DNA from: UBA1738 sp045577675 | GTDB lineage: Bacteria > Bacillota > Clostridia > UBA1381 | NCBI GenBank assembly: GCA_045577675.1 | Contig: JAZNIV010000132.1 | Location: 1-26,516 of the forward strand | DNA length: 26,516 bases | Direction of reading: 5' to 3' | Shown: one piece after another, positions 6,858-14,295 of the stretch | Layout: the number at the start of each line of letters is the position of its first letter | Position numbering within the stretch: the stretch's first letter is position 1 | Notes under the pieces: generated by a model | Seen by the model: the letters and a program-made list of their open reading frames with translations, nothing else | Database searches by the model: none | What the model was told of the DNA's origin: nothing | Made by a program: the position numbers and the translations under genes

Positions 6858-7061
6858 ATGAAAGTAACTGAACTGAGAGAACTCGGAACAGAAGAGCTTC
6901 AGACAAAGCTTGCTGAGTTGAAGCAGGAACTTTTCAACCTGAGATTCCAGCATGCAATCAATCAGCTTGACAACCCAAAGAAAATTGCTGAGGTTAAGAA
7001 AACTATCGCTCGTATAAAGACCATCATTCATGAAAGAGAATTAGAGGATTCTGCAATATAA
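6858..7061 (+). CDS. rpmC: 50S ribosomal protein L29
   Basis: L29 is a small helical protein next to L23 at the tunnel exit. The 67-residue product reads MKVTELRELGTEELQTKL followed by LKQELFNLRFQHAINQLDN and VKKTIARIKTIIHER, the two-helix hairpin of the family. Its ATG lies 2 nt after the rplP stop and the upstream region has only a distant AAGGA (6841-6845), so translation is probably coupled to L16. A 50-nt spacer with a small ATACA/TGTAT hairpin separates it from rpsQ. Confidence 0.96.
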   Translation: MKVTELRELGTEELQTKLAELKQELFNLRFQHAINQLDNPKKIAEVKKTIARIKTIIHERELEDSAI

Positions 7062-7111
7062 TGATCGGTATGAGTCAGATACATTTAATTGTATGAAAGG
7101 AGGACCTTACA

Positions 7112-7366
7112 GTGGAGAGAAATACTCGTAAGACCAAAATCGGAAAAGTAATCAGCGACAAGATGGATAAGACAATCGTTGTTGCTATTGAAGAAAGCGT
7201 AAAGCATCCGCTTTATGGTAAAGTTGTAAAGAAGACCTATAAGCTGAAGGCACATGACGAAGAAAATGCTTGCGGAATCGGCGATAAGGTTAAGGTTATG
7301 GAAACAAGACCTCTGTCTAAGGATAAGAGATGGAGATTGGTTGAAATTGTTGAGAAGGCACAGTAA
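7112..7366 (+). CDS. rpsQ: 30S ribosomal protein S17
   Basis: S17 is a primary 16S rRNA-binding protein of the small subunit body. The 84-residue product begins MERNTRKTKIGKVISDKMDKTIVV and has the OB-fold motifs HPLYGKVVKKTYKLKAHDEEN, GDKVKVMETRPLSKDKRW. It uses a GTG start: GTG 7112 is 8 nt after AAAGGAGG (7096-7103), and no in-frame ATG fits. Its length matches the family. The rplN ribosome-binding site follows the stop within 15 nt. Confidence 0.97.
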   Translation: MERNTRKTKIGKVISDKMDKTIVVAIEESVKHPLYGKVVKKTYKLKAHDEENACGIGDKVKVMETRPLSKDKRWRLVEIVEKAQ

Positions 7367-7393
7367 TTCTACTTGCCGGAAGGAGGAAAGAAC

Positions 7394-7762
7394 ATGATAC
7401 AACAACAGACACGCTTAAAAGTTGCCGATAACACAGGCGCTAAAGAAGTTATGTGTATTCGTGTTATGGGCGGTTCTAAGAAGAGATACGCAGCTGTAGG
7501 CGATGAAATCATCTGTTCTGTTAAGAAGGCAACACCGGGTGGCGTTGTTAAAAAAGGTGACGTTGTAAAGGCTGTTGTAGTAAGAACAGTAAAAGAGTCA
7601 AGACGTAGCGACGGTTCTTATATAAGATTTGACGAAAATGCAGCAGTAATTGTTAAGGATGACAAGAACCCAAGAGGTACTCGTATATTCGGACCTGTTG
7701 CAAGAGAGCTTCGTGATAAGGATTATATGAAGATATTGTCATTGGCTCCGGAAGTTCTGTAA
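7394..7762 (+). CDS. rplN: 50S ribosomal protein L14
   Basis: L14 lies at the subunit interface and forms intersubunit bridges; it is also the docking site of the silencing factor RsfS. The 122-residue product is exactly the family length and reads MIQQQTRLKVADNTGAKEVMCIRV, then GDEIICSVKKATPGG and DENAAVIVKDDKNPRGTRIFGPVARELR. The ATG at 7394 is chosen since AGGAGG (7381-7386) lies 7 nt before it; an in-frame TTG at 7373 would translate the ribosome-binding site itself. Confidence 0.97.
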   Translation: MIQQQTRLKVADNTGAKEVMCIRVMGGSKKRYAAVGDEIICSVKKATPGGVVKKGDVVKAVVVRTVKESRRSDGSYIRFDENAAVIVKDDKNPRGTRIFGPVARELRDKDYMKILSLAPEVL

Positions 7763-7778
7763 TAGGAGGTAAAATACG

Positions 7779-8102
7779 ATGAAGAAAATGCATGTAAAAC
7801 GCGGTGATATCGTAAAAGTTATCTCCGGTAAAGATAAGGGCAAGGAAGGCAAGATTTTAACAGCTTATCCTGAAACAGGAAAGGTAGTTGTTGAAGGCGT
7901 TGCTGTAGTTAAGAAGCATCAGAAGGCCAGAATGCAGGGTCAGGAAAGCGGCATCATTTCAAAGGAAGCTGCTATCGACGCTTCAAACGTTTTAAGAGTT
8001 TGCTCAAAGTGCGGTAAGGCTGCAAGAACCGGCGTTAAAATTTTAGAGGACGGTTCAAAGGTAAGATACTGCAAGAAATGTGAAGAAGTATTTAACGACT
8101 AA
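7779..8102 (+). CDS. rplX: 50S ribosomal protein L24 with C-terminal zinc ribbon
   Basis: L24 initiates large-subunit assembly by binding the 5' end of 23S rRNA. The 107-residue product has an N-terminal KOW domain (VKRGDIVKVISGKDKGKEGKI, residues 7-27) and the HQKARMQGQESGII segment. The C-terminus carries four cysteines as C75-x2-C78 and C98-x2-C101, so this is the zinc-binding variant found in many bacteria. AGGAGG (7764-7769) is 9 nt before ATG 7779, and rplN ends 16 nt upstream. Confidence 0.97.
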   Translation: MKKMHVKRGDIVKVISGKDKGKEGKILTAYPETGKVVVEGVAVVKKHQKARMQGQESGIISKEAAIDASNVLRVCSKCGKAARTGVKILEDGSKVRYCKKCEEVFND

Positions 8103-8128
8103 TTATACGGAAGGAGGCAAAACAGACA

Positions 8129-8671
8129 ATGTCAAGAATGCATGAAAAATATAAAAACGAAGTTGCACCGGCACTTATGTCAAAGTTTGGATATAAGAGC
8201 ACAATGCAGATTCCGAAGCTTGAAAAGATTGTAATTAACATCGGTATGTCAGATGCTAAGGAAAACCCGAAGGTTATCGAAGCAGCTATGAACGACCTGG
8301 CATTAATCACAGGTCAGAAGCCTGTTATTACAAAAGCAAGAAAGTCAGTTGCTAACTTCAAGTTAAGGGAAGGCATGAACATTGGATGTAAGGTAACATT
8401 AAGAGCTGAAAAGATGTATGAGTTCTTAGACAGATTGTTCAGCATAGCACTACCTCGTGTACGTGACTTTAAGGGAATTAATCCTAATTCATTTGACGGA
8501 AGAGGTAACTATTCTTTAGGTATTAAAGAACAGCTTATCTTCCCGGAAATTGACTACGATAAGATTGATAAAATCAGAGGTATGGATATTATCATGGTAA
8601 CAACTGCAAAAACCGATGAAGAAGCCCGTGAGCTTTTAAGCCTGATGGGTGCTCCATTTGTTCGTAGCTGA
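8129..8671 (+). CDS. rplE: 50S ribosomal protein L5
   Basis: L5 binds 5S rRNA and sits in the central protuberance next to P-site tRNA. The 180-residue product has the family landmarks: MSRMHEKYKNEVAPALM, IPKLEKIVINIGM near 30, LITGQKPVITKARKSVANFKLREGM near 55, and the C-terminal IKEQLIFPEIDYDKI and GMDIIMVTTAKTDEEARELL. AAGGAGG (8111-8117) is 11 nt before ATG 8129, slightly wide but the only site. Length is normal. rpsN follows after 17 nt. Confidence 0.98.
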   Translation: MSRMHEKYKNEVAPALMSKFGYKSTMQIPKLEKIVINIGMSDAKENPKVIEAAMNDLALITGQKPVITKARKSVANFKLREGMNIGCKVTLRAEKMYEFLDRLFSIALPRVRDFKGINPNSFDGRGNYSLGIKEQLIFPEIDYDKIDKIRGMDIIMVTTAKTDEEARELLSLMGAPFVRS

Positions 8672-8688
8672 TAAGGAGGAAAAGAATT

Positions 8689-8874
8689 ATGGCAAAAAGA
8701 TCTATGGTTGTTAAACAACAGAGAAAGCCTAAGCATTCAACTCAGAGCTATTCAAGATGCAAAATCTGCGGCAGACCTCACGCATACCTGAGAAAGTTCG
8801 GTATTTGCCGTATCTGCTTCAGAGAACTGGCTTACAAGGGTCAGATTCCCGGCGTTAAGAAAGCAAGTTGGTAA
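8689..8874 (+). CDS. rpsN: 30S ribosomal protein S14, zinc-binding type
   Basis: S14 is a 30S head protein required late in assembly. This is the short type Z form: 61 residues with C24-x2-C27 and C40-x2-C43, the zinc ligands, and a C-terminal GQIPGVKKASW. Firmicutes commonly encode this zinc form in the spc operon and may keep a zinc-free copy elsewhere; none is seen here. AAGGAGG (8673-8679) is 9 nt before ATG 8689. A 93-nt spacer with a hairpin follows. Confidence 0.97.
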   Translation: MAKRSMVVKQQRKPKHSTQSYSRCKICGRPHAYLRKFGICRICFRELAYKGQIPGVKKASW

Positions 8875-8881
8875 ACCGCAG

Positions 8882-8904
8882 GAGGCGGAAGGAAGTTACG
8901 CCTC
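8882..8904 (+). promoter_or_regulatory. hairpin in the rpsN-rpsH spacer
   Basis: GAGGCG (8882-8887) pairs perfectly with CGCCTC (8899-8904) around an 11-nt loop. Downstream TTCC-c-GA (8936-8942) could pair with TTCGGAA (8948-8954) at the edge of the rpsH Shine-Dalgarno (8953-8959). There is no U tract. S8 is a translational repressor in other bacteria, so an S8 site is conceivable, but no recognisable S8 motif is claimed. Confidence 0.35.
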
Positions 8905-8967
8905 GTAAGCTACGGTATATAGGTAAAACAATCGATTCCCGATATATTTCGGAAGGAGGTAAATATA

Positions 8968-9366
8968 ATGCAAATAACTGATCCAATCGCAGATATGCTT
9001 ACTCGTATCAGAAATGCAAACACTGCAAAGCATGAGACAGTTGACATTCCTGCGTCAAATATGAAAAAAGCTATTGCTGAAATCCTGAATAACGAAGGTT
9101 ACATTAAGGGCTACCAGATTATTGAGGACGGAAAGCAGGGTGTTATAAGAGTAACACTTAAGTACAGTGCAAACAAGGAAAAGGTTATCAGCGGAATTAA
9201 GAGAGTGTCTAAGCCTGGTCTTAGAATGTATGCTCCGGCTGATGAACTTCCAAGAGTTTTGAAGGGACTGGGAATTGCAATCATCTCAACTTCAAAAGGT
9301 ATTATGACAGACAAGGAAGCTCGCAAGCTGCACATCGGCGGCGAAGTTCTCGCATTTGTCTGGTAA
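8968..9366 (+). CDS. rpsH: 30S ribosomal protein S8
   Basis: S8 binds the central domain of 16S rRNA and, in E. coli, represses the spc operon. The 132-residue product starts MQITDPIADMLTRIRNAN and has the N- and C-terminal domain landmarks KKAIAEILNNEGYIKGYQ, RVSKPGLRMYAPADELP and ISTSKGIMTDKEAR..GGEVLAFVW. AAGGAGG (8953-8959) is 8 nt before ATG 8968. The spacer on either side (93 and 63 nt) is wider than the operon average. Length is normal. Confidence 0.98.
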   Translation: MQITDPIADMLTRIRNANTAKHETVDIPASNMKKAIAEILNNEGYIKGYQIIEDGKQGVIRVTLKYSANKEKVISGIKRVSKPGLRMYAPADELPRVLKGLGIAIISTSKGIMTDKEARKLHIGGEVLAFVW

Positions 9367-9429
9367 GATAAACGTTTTGTGTTATTTCCTGAAAGCACAG
9401 AATTTGAAAATTTTTAAGGAGGAAAAACT

Positions 9430-9978
9430 ATGTCAAGAATAGGTAAAATGCCTATCCCGGTACCGGCTGGTGTTACCGTGACAATAGGCGAAGGCAACGA
9501 AGTTACAGTTAAGGGCCCTAACGGAACCCTTTCAAGAACACTTCATGCTGATATGATTATTAAGAACGAAAACAACGAAATCATCGTTGAACGTCCGTCA
9601 GAGCAGAAGATGCACAAGGCTCTTCATGGTCTGACAAGAACTTTGGTAAACAACATGGTAGTTGGTGTTACTCAGGGCTTTACAAAAGAGCTTGAAATCA
9701 ACGGTGTTGGTTACAGAGCACAGATGCAGGGCAAGAAGCTCGTACTGAGCCTTGGTTATTCACATCCGGTTGAGTATGAAGCTGAAGAAGGTATCACAAT
9801 TGAAGTTCCGGCTCCTAACAAGATTTTTGTTAAGGGTGCAAACAAGGAACGTGTTGGTGCGGTTGCTGCTAAAATCAGAGAATACAGAATGCCGGAGCCA
9901 TATAAGGGTAAAGGTATTAAGTATGTTGATGAGGTTATCAGACGCAAAGAAGGTAAAGCGGGAGCTAAGAAGAAATAA
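9430..9978 (+). CDS. rplF: 50S ribosomal protein L6
   Basis: L6 lies near the sarcin-ricin loop and GTPase centre. The 182-residue product has two homologous halves; it starts MSRIGKMPIPVPAGVTV and contains VKGPNGTLSRT near 28, HGLTRTLVNNMVVGVTQGF near 67, GVGYRAQMQGKKLVLSLGYSHPV near 96 and the C-terminal PEPYKGKGIKYVDEVIRRKEGKAG. AAGGAGG (9416-9422) is 7 nt before ATG 9430. It is preceded by a 63-nt AT-rich spacer and followed by rplR after 19 nt. Confidence 0.98.
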   Translation: MSRIGKMPIPVPAGVTVTIGEGNEVTVKGPNGTLSRTLHADMIIKNENNEIIVERPSEQKMHKALHGLTRTLVNNMVVGVTQGFTKELEINGVGYRAQMQGKKLVLSLGYSHPVEYEAEEGITIEVPAPNKIFVKGANKERVGAVAAKIREYRMPEPYKGKGIKYVDEVIRRKEGKAGAKKK

Positions 9979-9997
9979 TAGAAAGGAGTGTTCTTAA

Positions 9998-10357
9998 ATG
10001 ATAAACAAGAAAAATAGTAATGTTGCAAGAATGAAACGTCATCTGAGAGTCAGAAAGAACATCTCCGGCAATGCGGAGAGACCTCGTCTGAACGTTTACA
10101 GAAGCTTAAATCATATTTATGCTCAGATAATTGATGACACAAAGGGTATCACCTTAGTTAGTGCTTCAAGCATGGACAAAGACTTTACAGGCTACGGCGG
10201 AAACATTGAAGCTGCAAAGGCAGTAGGAAATCTCGTTGCTAAAAAGGCTTTGGAAAAAGGCATTAAGGCCGTTGTATTCGACAGAGGCGGATACGTATAT
10301 CACGGTAGAGTTGCAGCTCTTGCAGAAGGTGCAAGAGAAGGCGGCTTGGAATTCTAA
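9998..10357 (+). CDS. rplR: 50S ribosomal protein L18
   Basis: L18 binds 5S rRNA and brings it to the large subunit. The 119-residue product has the basic N-terminal tail (KRHLRVRKNISGNAERPRLNVYRS) and the C-terminal VVFDRGGYVYHGRVAALAEGAREGGLEF that identify the family. AAAGGAG (9982-9988) is 9 nt before ATG 9998. Length is normal at 119 residues, and gene order rplF-rplR-rpsE is standard for the spc operon. Confidence 0.97.
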   Translation: MINKKNSNVARMKRHLRVRKNISGNAERPRLNVYRSLNHIYAQIIDDTKGITLVSASSMDKDFTGYGGNIEAAKAVGNLVAKKALEKGIKAVVFDRGGYVYHGRVAALAEGAREGGLEF

Positions 10358-10375
10358 TTAAAGGAGGAAAAACTT

Positions 10376-10879
10376 GTGGCTGAAAGAATAGATGCATCAA
10401 CTCTCGACTTACAGGAGAAGTTGGTTGAAATTAATCGTGTTTCTAAGACTGTAAAGGGCGGTAGAACAATGCGTTTCTCAGCATTGATGGTAGTCGGCGA
10501 CGGCAACGGTCATGTAGGCTGCGGAACAGGTAAGGCTGCTGAAATCCCGGACGCTATCAGAAAGGGTATTGAAGATGCTAAAAAGAATATGATCACCGTT
10601 GCTTTAAAGGATACAACAATAACACACGAAACTATCGGTGAATTCGGTGCAGGACGCGTACTTTTAAAGCCTGCCAAGGAAGGTACCGGAGTTATTGCCG
10701 GCGGTGCAGTAAGAGCAGTTGTTGAGCTTGCCGGAATTAAGGATATTAGAACAAAATGCCTGCGTTCAAACAACAAGAAAAACGTTGTTAAGGCTACAAT
10801 TGCCGGTCTTGCTGGCTTAAAGGAAGCTGATGCTGTTGCAAAGCTTCGCGGCAAGGACGTTGACCAGATCGTAGGTTAA
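10376..10879 (+). CDS. rpsE: 30S ribosomal protein S5
   Basis: S5 helps form the mRNA entry channel and affects decoding fidelity. The 167-residue product has the double-stranded RNA-binding-like N-terminal domain (RVSKTVKGGRTMRFSALMVVGDGNGHVGCGTGKA, residues 21-54) and the C-terminal domain with GAGRVLLKPAKEGTGVIAGGAVRAVVELAGI. It uses a GTG start at 10376, 8 nt after AAGGAGG (10361-10367). rpmD follows, its ribosome-binding site overlapping the rpsE stop codon. Confidence 0.97.
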   Translation: MAERIDASTLDLQEKLVEINRVSKTVKGGRTMRFSALMVVGDGNGHVGCGTGKAAEIPDAIRKGIEDAKKNMITVALKDTTITHETIGEFGAGRVLLKPAKEGTGVIAGGAVRAVVELAGIKDIRTKCLRSNNKKNVVKATIAGLAGLKEADAVAKLRGKDVDQIVG

Positions 10880-10893
10880 GGAGGCGTAGCATT

Positions 10894-11067
10894 ATGTTAA
10901 AGGTTAAATTAGTAAAGAGCACAATTGGATGCAAAAAAGACCAGATTGCAACTGTAGCAGCTCTAGGACTAAAGAAAATCAGAGATGTTAAAGAACACAA
11001 CGATACTCCTCAGATAAGAGGTATGATAAACAAGGTTTCTCATCTTGTAGAGGTTGAGGAGAACTAA
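10894..11067 (+). CDS. rpmD: 50S ribosomal protein L30
   Basis: L30 is a small large-subunit protein present in many but not all bacteria. The frame encodes 57 residues reading MLKVKLVKSTIGCKKDQIAT, then VAALGLKKIRDVKEHNDTPQ, IRGMINKVSHLVEVEEN, which matches the KxxTIKSxIG.. LGLRKxxxxVxxxDTPxxRGMIxKVxHLVxVEE pattern of bacterial L30. ATG 10894 is 9 nt after AAGGAGG (10878-10884), which overlaps the rpsE stop. It occupies the usual slot between rpsE and rplO. The length is typical (57-60). Confidence 0.96.
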   Translation: MLKVKLVKSTIGCKKDQIATVAALGLKKIRDVKEHNDTPQIRGMINKVSHLVEVEEN

Positions 11068-11097
11068 AGGTAAATTGACAAGAAGGAGGTGTAGCAA

Positions 11098-11538
11098 ATG
11101 AGACTAGACGAACTTAAGCCTTCAGAGGGTTCAAGGTTTGCTGTTAAGAGAGTGGGCAGAGGTATCGGTTCAGGAACTGGTAAAACTTCAGGTAAAGGTC
11201 ATAAGGGTCAGAAGGCTCGTTCAGGCGGCGGTGTAAGACCGGGCTTTGAAGGTGGTCAGATGCCATTATACAGACGCTTGCCTAAGAGAGGATTTACGAA
11301 TATATTTGCTAAGCAGTACGTTACAATTAACGTTGAAGTTTTGGAGAAATTCGAAAACGGAACAGAGGTAACTGCTGAAACTTTAAAGGAAGCCGGAATT
11401 ATTTCCAAGACACTTGACGGTGTTAAGATTCTTGGAAGAGGCGAATTGACAAAGAGCCTTAACGTAAAGGTAGCAAATTATTCAGCATCAGCTAAGGAAA
11501 AGATTGAAAAGGCCGGTGGAAAGGCAGAGGTGATCTAA
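11098..11538 (+). CDS. rplO: 50S ribosomal protein L15
   Basis: L15 is a late-binding large-subunit assembly protein. The 146-residue product starts MRLDELKPSEGSRFAVKRVGRGIGSGTGKTSGKGHKGQKAR, has the glycine/arginine-rich extension and GFEGGQMPLYRRLPKRGF near 55, and a globular C-terminal half with VKILGRGELTKSLNVKV. AAGGAGG (11083-11089) is 8 nt before ATG 11098. Its stop shares a base with the secY ATG, so secretion-channel synthesis is likely to be translationally coupled to it. Confidence 0.97.
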   Translation: MRLDELKPSEGSRFAVKRVGRGIGSGTGKTSGKGHKGQKARSGGGVRPGFEGGQMPLYRRLPKRGFTNIFAKQYVTINVEVLEKFENGTEVTAETLKEAGIISKTLDGVKILGRGELTKSLNVKVANYSASAKEKIEKAGGKAEVI

Positions 11539-12869
11539 TGTTTAATACAATTAGAAATGCTTTTAAGATTCCGGACCTGAGAAAAAGATTGTGGTTTACA
11601 CTTGCGATGATGGTAGTTTTCAGATTCGGTGCCCACATTCCGGTTCCGTTTTTATCAGCAGAGGCTATGAAGGCCTTTATGGGTAACGGAACAGACCTTT
11701 TCTCGCTGTTTAACGTATTTACAGGTGGTGCGTTCTCAAACGCAACCGTTATGGCACTTGGTGTATCACCATACATCAACGCATCAATTATTGTGCAGCT
11801 TTTAGCTGTTGCAATTCCTGCTCTTGAAAGACTTGCTAAAGAAGGCTTAGAGGGCAGAAAGAAATTAAACAAAATTACCAGATATTTAGGTATTATCCTT
11901 GCATTCGTACAGGGTGCAGGACTTTATGTAACTCTTCACAACATCGGTGTTGAAAACAAGATGACCGCTATTCAGAACGAAGGTGTGCTGACATTCTTTA
12001 TCATCACACTGACCTTCACAGCAGGTACAGCTTTCATCGTATGGCTTGGTGAACAGATTACAGAAAAGGGTATTGGAAATGGTGTTTCGCTGATAATCTT
12101 CGCAGGTATCATTTCAAGTATCCCGTCAGGAATTATTACAATTTATAATAACCTCCTGGCAAGCGGTGTAAGAACAATGGGTAACATTATTCTTGCAGCA
12201 GGTATAGCAATTGTTGCTATTGCAGCAATTGTGCTGGTTGTACTGTTTGATACAGCGGAGAGAAGAATTCCTGTTCAGTATGCAAAAAGAGTTGTAGGCA
12301 GAAAGATGTACGGCGGACAGAGCACAAACATCCCGATTAAGGTTGTTATGGGCGGAGTTATGCCAATTATCTTTGCATCAAGCATTATGGCTTTCCCTGC
12401 AACAATCGTAAGACTTGCATCAAGCGGAAATCTTCCAACAGCAGGCTTGGGCTGGAGAATTTTAGGCTGCTTAACAGCAGGCTACGGTCCGGCATGGACA
12501 GATGCTGTTTATTCAGTACTCTACTTCCTGCTCATTATCTTCTTCACATATTTCTATTCAGCTATTCAGTTCAATCCGATTGAAATGGCTAACAATATGA
12601 AGAAGTCGGGCGGATATATCCCGGGCTACAGACCGGGTAAGCCAACAAGTGATTATATCGCAAAGGTTGCACAAAGACTTAACTTAACAGGTGCGATTTT
12701 CCTCGGAATTGTCGCAATCCTGCCTGTAGTTGTCGGTGCAGTATTCGGAATTCCGGGTCTGCAGCTTGGCGGTACCTCACTCCTTATTATGGAGGGTGTT
12801 GCACTTGAGTCTGTAAGACAGATAGAATCACAGATGGTTATGAGAAACTACAAGGGATTCTTGGGATAA
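11538..12869 (+). CDS. secY: protein translocase subunit SecY
   Basis: SecY is the pore of the Sec translocon in the cytoplasmic membrane. The 443-residue product has ten hydrophobic segments in family order, the plug and TM2 region GTDLFSLFNVFTGGAFSNATVMALGVSPYINASIIVQLL (about residues 51-90), the cytoplasmic loop RRIPVQYAKRVVGRKMYGG near 240, and NPIEMANNMKKSGGYIPGYRPGKPT near 348, which faces SecA and the ribosome. It overlaps rplO by one base; the ribosome-binding site AGAGG (11526-11530) extends as GAGGTGATCT, a long match to the 16S 3' end. adk follows after 21 nt. Confidence 0.98.
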   Translation: MFNTIRNAFKIPDLRKRLWFTLAMMVVFRFGAHIPVPFLSAEAMKAFMGNGTDLFSLFNVFTGGAFSNATVMALGVSPYINASIIVQLLAVAIPALERLAKEGLEGRKKLNKITRYLGIILAFVQGAGLYVTLHNIGVENKMTAIQNEGVLTFFIITLTFTAGTAFIVWLGEQITEKGIGNGVSLIIFAGIISSIPSGIITIYNNLLASGVRTMGNIILAAGIAIVAIAAIVLVVLFDTAERRIPVQYAKRVVGRKMYGGQSTNIPIKVVMGGVMPIIFASSIMAFPATIVRLASSGNLPTAGLGWRILGCLTAGYGPAWTDAVYSVLYFLLIIFFTYFYSAIQFNPIEMANNMKKSGGYIPGYRPGKPTSDYIAKVAQRLNLTGAIFLGIVAILPVVVGAVFGIPGLQLGGTSLLIMEGVALESVRQIESQMVMRNYKGFLG

Positions 12870-12890
12870 TTTAAGAAAGGCGGCAAATGT

Positions 12891-13526
12891 ATGAAGCTTA
12901 TACTACTTGGACCTCCAGGGGCCGGAAAAGGAACTCAGGCTGAGGTATTAACGAAACAGTTTGGTATTGAAACTATTTCGACAGGTGTTATGTTAAGAGC
13001 TGCTATGCGAGAAGGTACTGAGCTCGGTAAGCTGGCAAAACAGTATATTGATGAGGGTAAATTAGTACCTGATGAGGTTGTCGTTGGTATTGTTAAGGAC
13101 AGATTATCTCAGGAGGACTGCAAAAACGGATTTATTCTGGATGGTTTCCCGAGAACTATTGCACAGGCTGAGGCTCTTACAGCTTCCGGTGTTGAGGTTG
13201 ACAAGGTTCTTTCACTTGAAGTTGACGACGAAGTAATCATTGAAAGACTTACCGGAAGAAGAGAGTGTAAGGCTTGCGGAACTCCGTATCACATTAAGAA
13301 TAAGCCGGTTCCGGCAACAGGAAAATGTGTATGCGGCGGCGAGATTATTCAGCGTGCTGATGACAATGAGGAAACTATCAGAAACCGTATGAAGGTTTAT
13401 CATGAACAAACTGAGCCAATTAAGGATTACTACGCATCCAAAGGAATGGTTGTCACTGTAGACAGTTCAGGAACTGTTGACCAGACTAATGCGGCTGTCA
13501 GCAAAGCACTTGGACTTGTAAAGTAG
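12891..13526 (+). CDS. adk: adenylate kinase with cysteine-type lid
   Basis: Adenylate kinase interconverts 2 ADP with ATP and AMP in the cytosol. The 211-residue product has the P-loop GPPGAGKGT (7-15), the NMP-binding region, GFPRT (85-89), GRR (122-124) and the lid. The lid carries Cys126, Cys129, Cys146 and Cys148. The first pair is the usual C-x2-C; the second is C-x-C (GKCVCGGE) rather than the customary C-x2-C, a one-residue shortening. In the AMP site the motif reads STGVMLR, with Val33 where Asp is usual. Both oddities are visible in the sequence, but the frame is otherwise intact. It sits between secY and map, the common Firmicute order. Confidence 0.97.
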   Translation: MKLILLGPPGAGKGTQAEVLTKQFGIETISTGVMLRAAMREGTELGKLAKQYIDEGKLVPDEVVVGIVKDRLSQEDCKNGFILDGFPRTIAQAEALTASGVEVDKVLSLEVDDEVIIERLTGRRECKACGTPYHIKNKPVPATGKCVCGGEIIQRADDNEETIRNRMKVYHEQTEPIKDYYASKGMVVTVDSSGTVDQTNAAVSKALGLVK

Positions 13527-13534
13527 GAGCAAAA

Positions 13535-14281
13535 ATGATTACTATTAAATCAAAGTCTGAAATTGAAAAAATGCGTGAAGCAGGAAAAATTACAGGCGAT
13601 GCATTGAAGTTAATTGAAAAACATATAAAGCCGGGAGTTTCGACTCTTGAACTTGATAAAATTGCTTATGACTTTATAAAAAAACAGGGTGCTACACCGT
13701 CTTTCCTACATTATAACGGCTTTCCGGGAAGCATATGTGCTTCACCCAACAGCTGGGTGGTTCACGGAATTCCGTCAAAGGATGTTGTGCTTAAAGAGGG
13801 AGATATAATCAGCATCGACATGGGTGCCTGCAAAAACGGCTACCATGGAGATGCTGCAAGAACCTTCGCAGTCGGAAAAATTTCTGCTGAGGCACAGCGG
13901 CTCATCGATGTTACAAAAGAGAGCTTCTTTAGAGGAATTAAGTATGCAACTCACGGAGCTAAGGTAGGAGATGTATCAGCGGCTATTCAGGAATATGTTG
14001 AGTCTAACGGTTATTCCGTTGTGCGTGACCTGGTAGGTCACGGTATCGGTAAGCATCTGCACGAGGACCCGAATGTGCCGAATTTCGGCAAAAGAGGAAA
14101 GGGTACAAGGCTTGCAGCAGGAATGACAATTGCTGTTGAACCGATGGTTAATGCCGGAGATTATGATGTAGTTGTGCTGGATGACGACTGGACAGTCGAA
14201 ACAGAGGACGGAAGCTTATCAGCTCACTACGAAAACACAATCCTGATAACCAAAGGCGAATGTGAAATACTGACGCTGTGA
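13535..14281 (+). CDS. map: type I methionine aminopeptidase
   Basis: The enzyme removes the initiator methionine from nascent proteins. The 248-residue product carries the full metal and catalytic set: His77 (VVHGIP), Asp95 (SIDMGA), Asp106 (GDAART), His169 (GHGIGKHLHEDP), Glu202 (VEPMV) and Glu233 (ENTILIT). There is no N-terminal zinc-finger extension, so it is the short type Ia form. ATG 13535 is 5 nt after AGGAG (13525-13529), which overlaps the adk stop. The next gene starts 14 nt downstream. Confidence 0.98.
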   Translation: MITIKSKSEIEKMREAGKITGDALKLIEKHIKPGVSTLELDKIAYDFIKKQGATPSFLHYNGFPGSICASPNSWVVHGIPSKDVVLKEGDIISIDMGACKNGYHGDAARTFAVGKISAEAQRLIDVTKESFFRGIKYATHGAKVGDVSAAIQEYVESNGYSVVRDLVGHGIGKHLHEDPNVPNFGKRGKGTRLAAGMTIAVEPMVNAGDYDVVVLDDDWTVETEDGSLSAHYENTILITKGECEILTL

Positions 14282-14295
14282 GTGAGGGCTGCAAG

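Noticed and set aside
6618..7031. 137-codon minus-strand open frame opposite rplP-rpmC
   Set aside because: It is antisense to two well-supported ribosomal protein genes, has no family resemblance or ribosome-binding site, and is a shadow.
7373..7393. TTG start for rplN, seven residues longer
   Set aside because: The extension would translate the Shine-Dalgarno itself; ATG 7394 gives the exact 122-residue family length.
11492..11872. 126-codon minus-strand frame opposite the rplO-secY junction
   Set aside because: Antisense shadow of secY with no supporting motif.
14278..14295. GTG start for the KOW gene overlapping map
   Set aside because: GAGGG lies inside the longer frame and positions the ATG at 14296 well.
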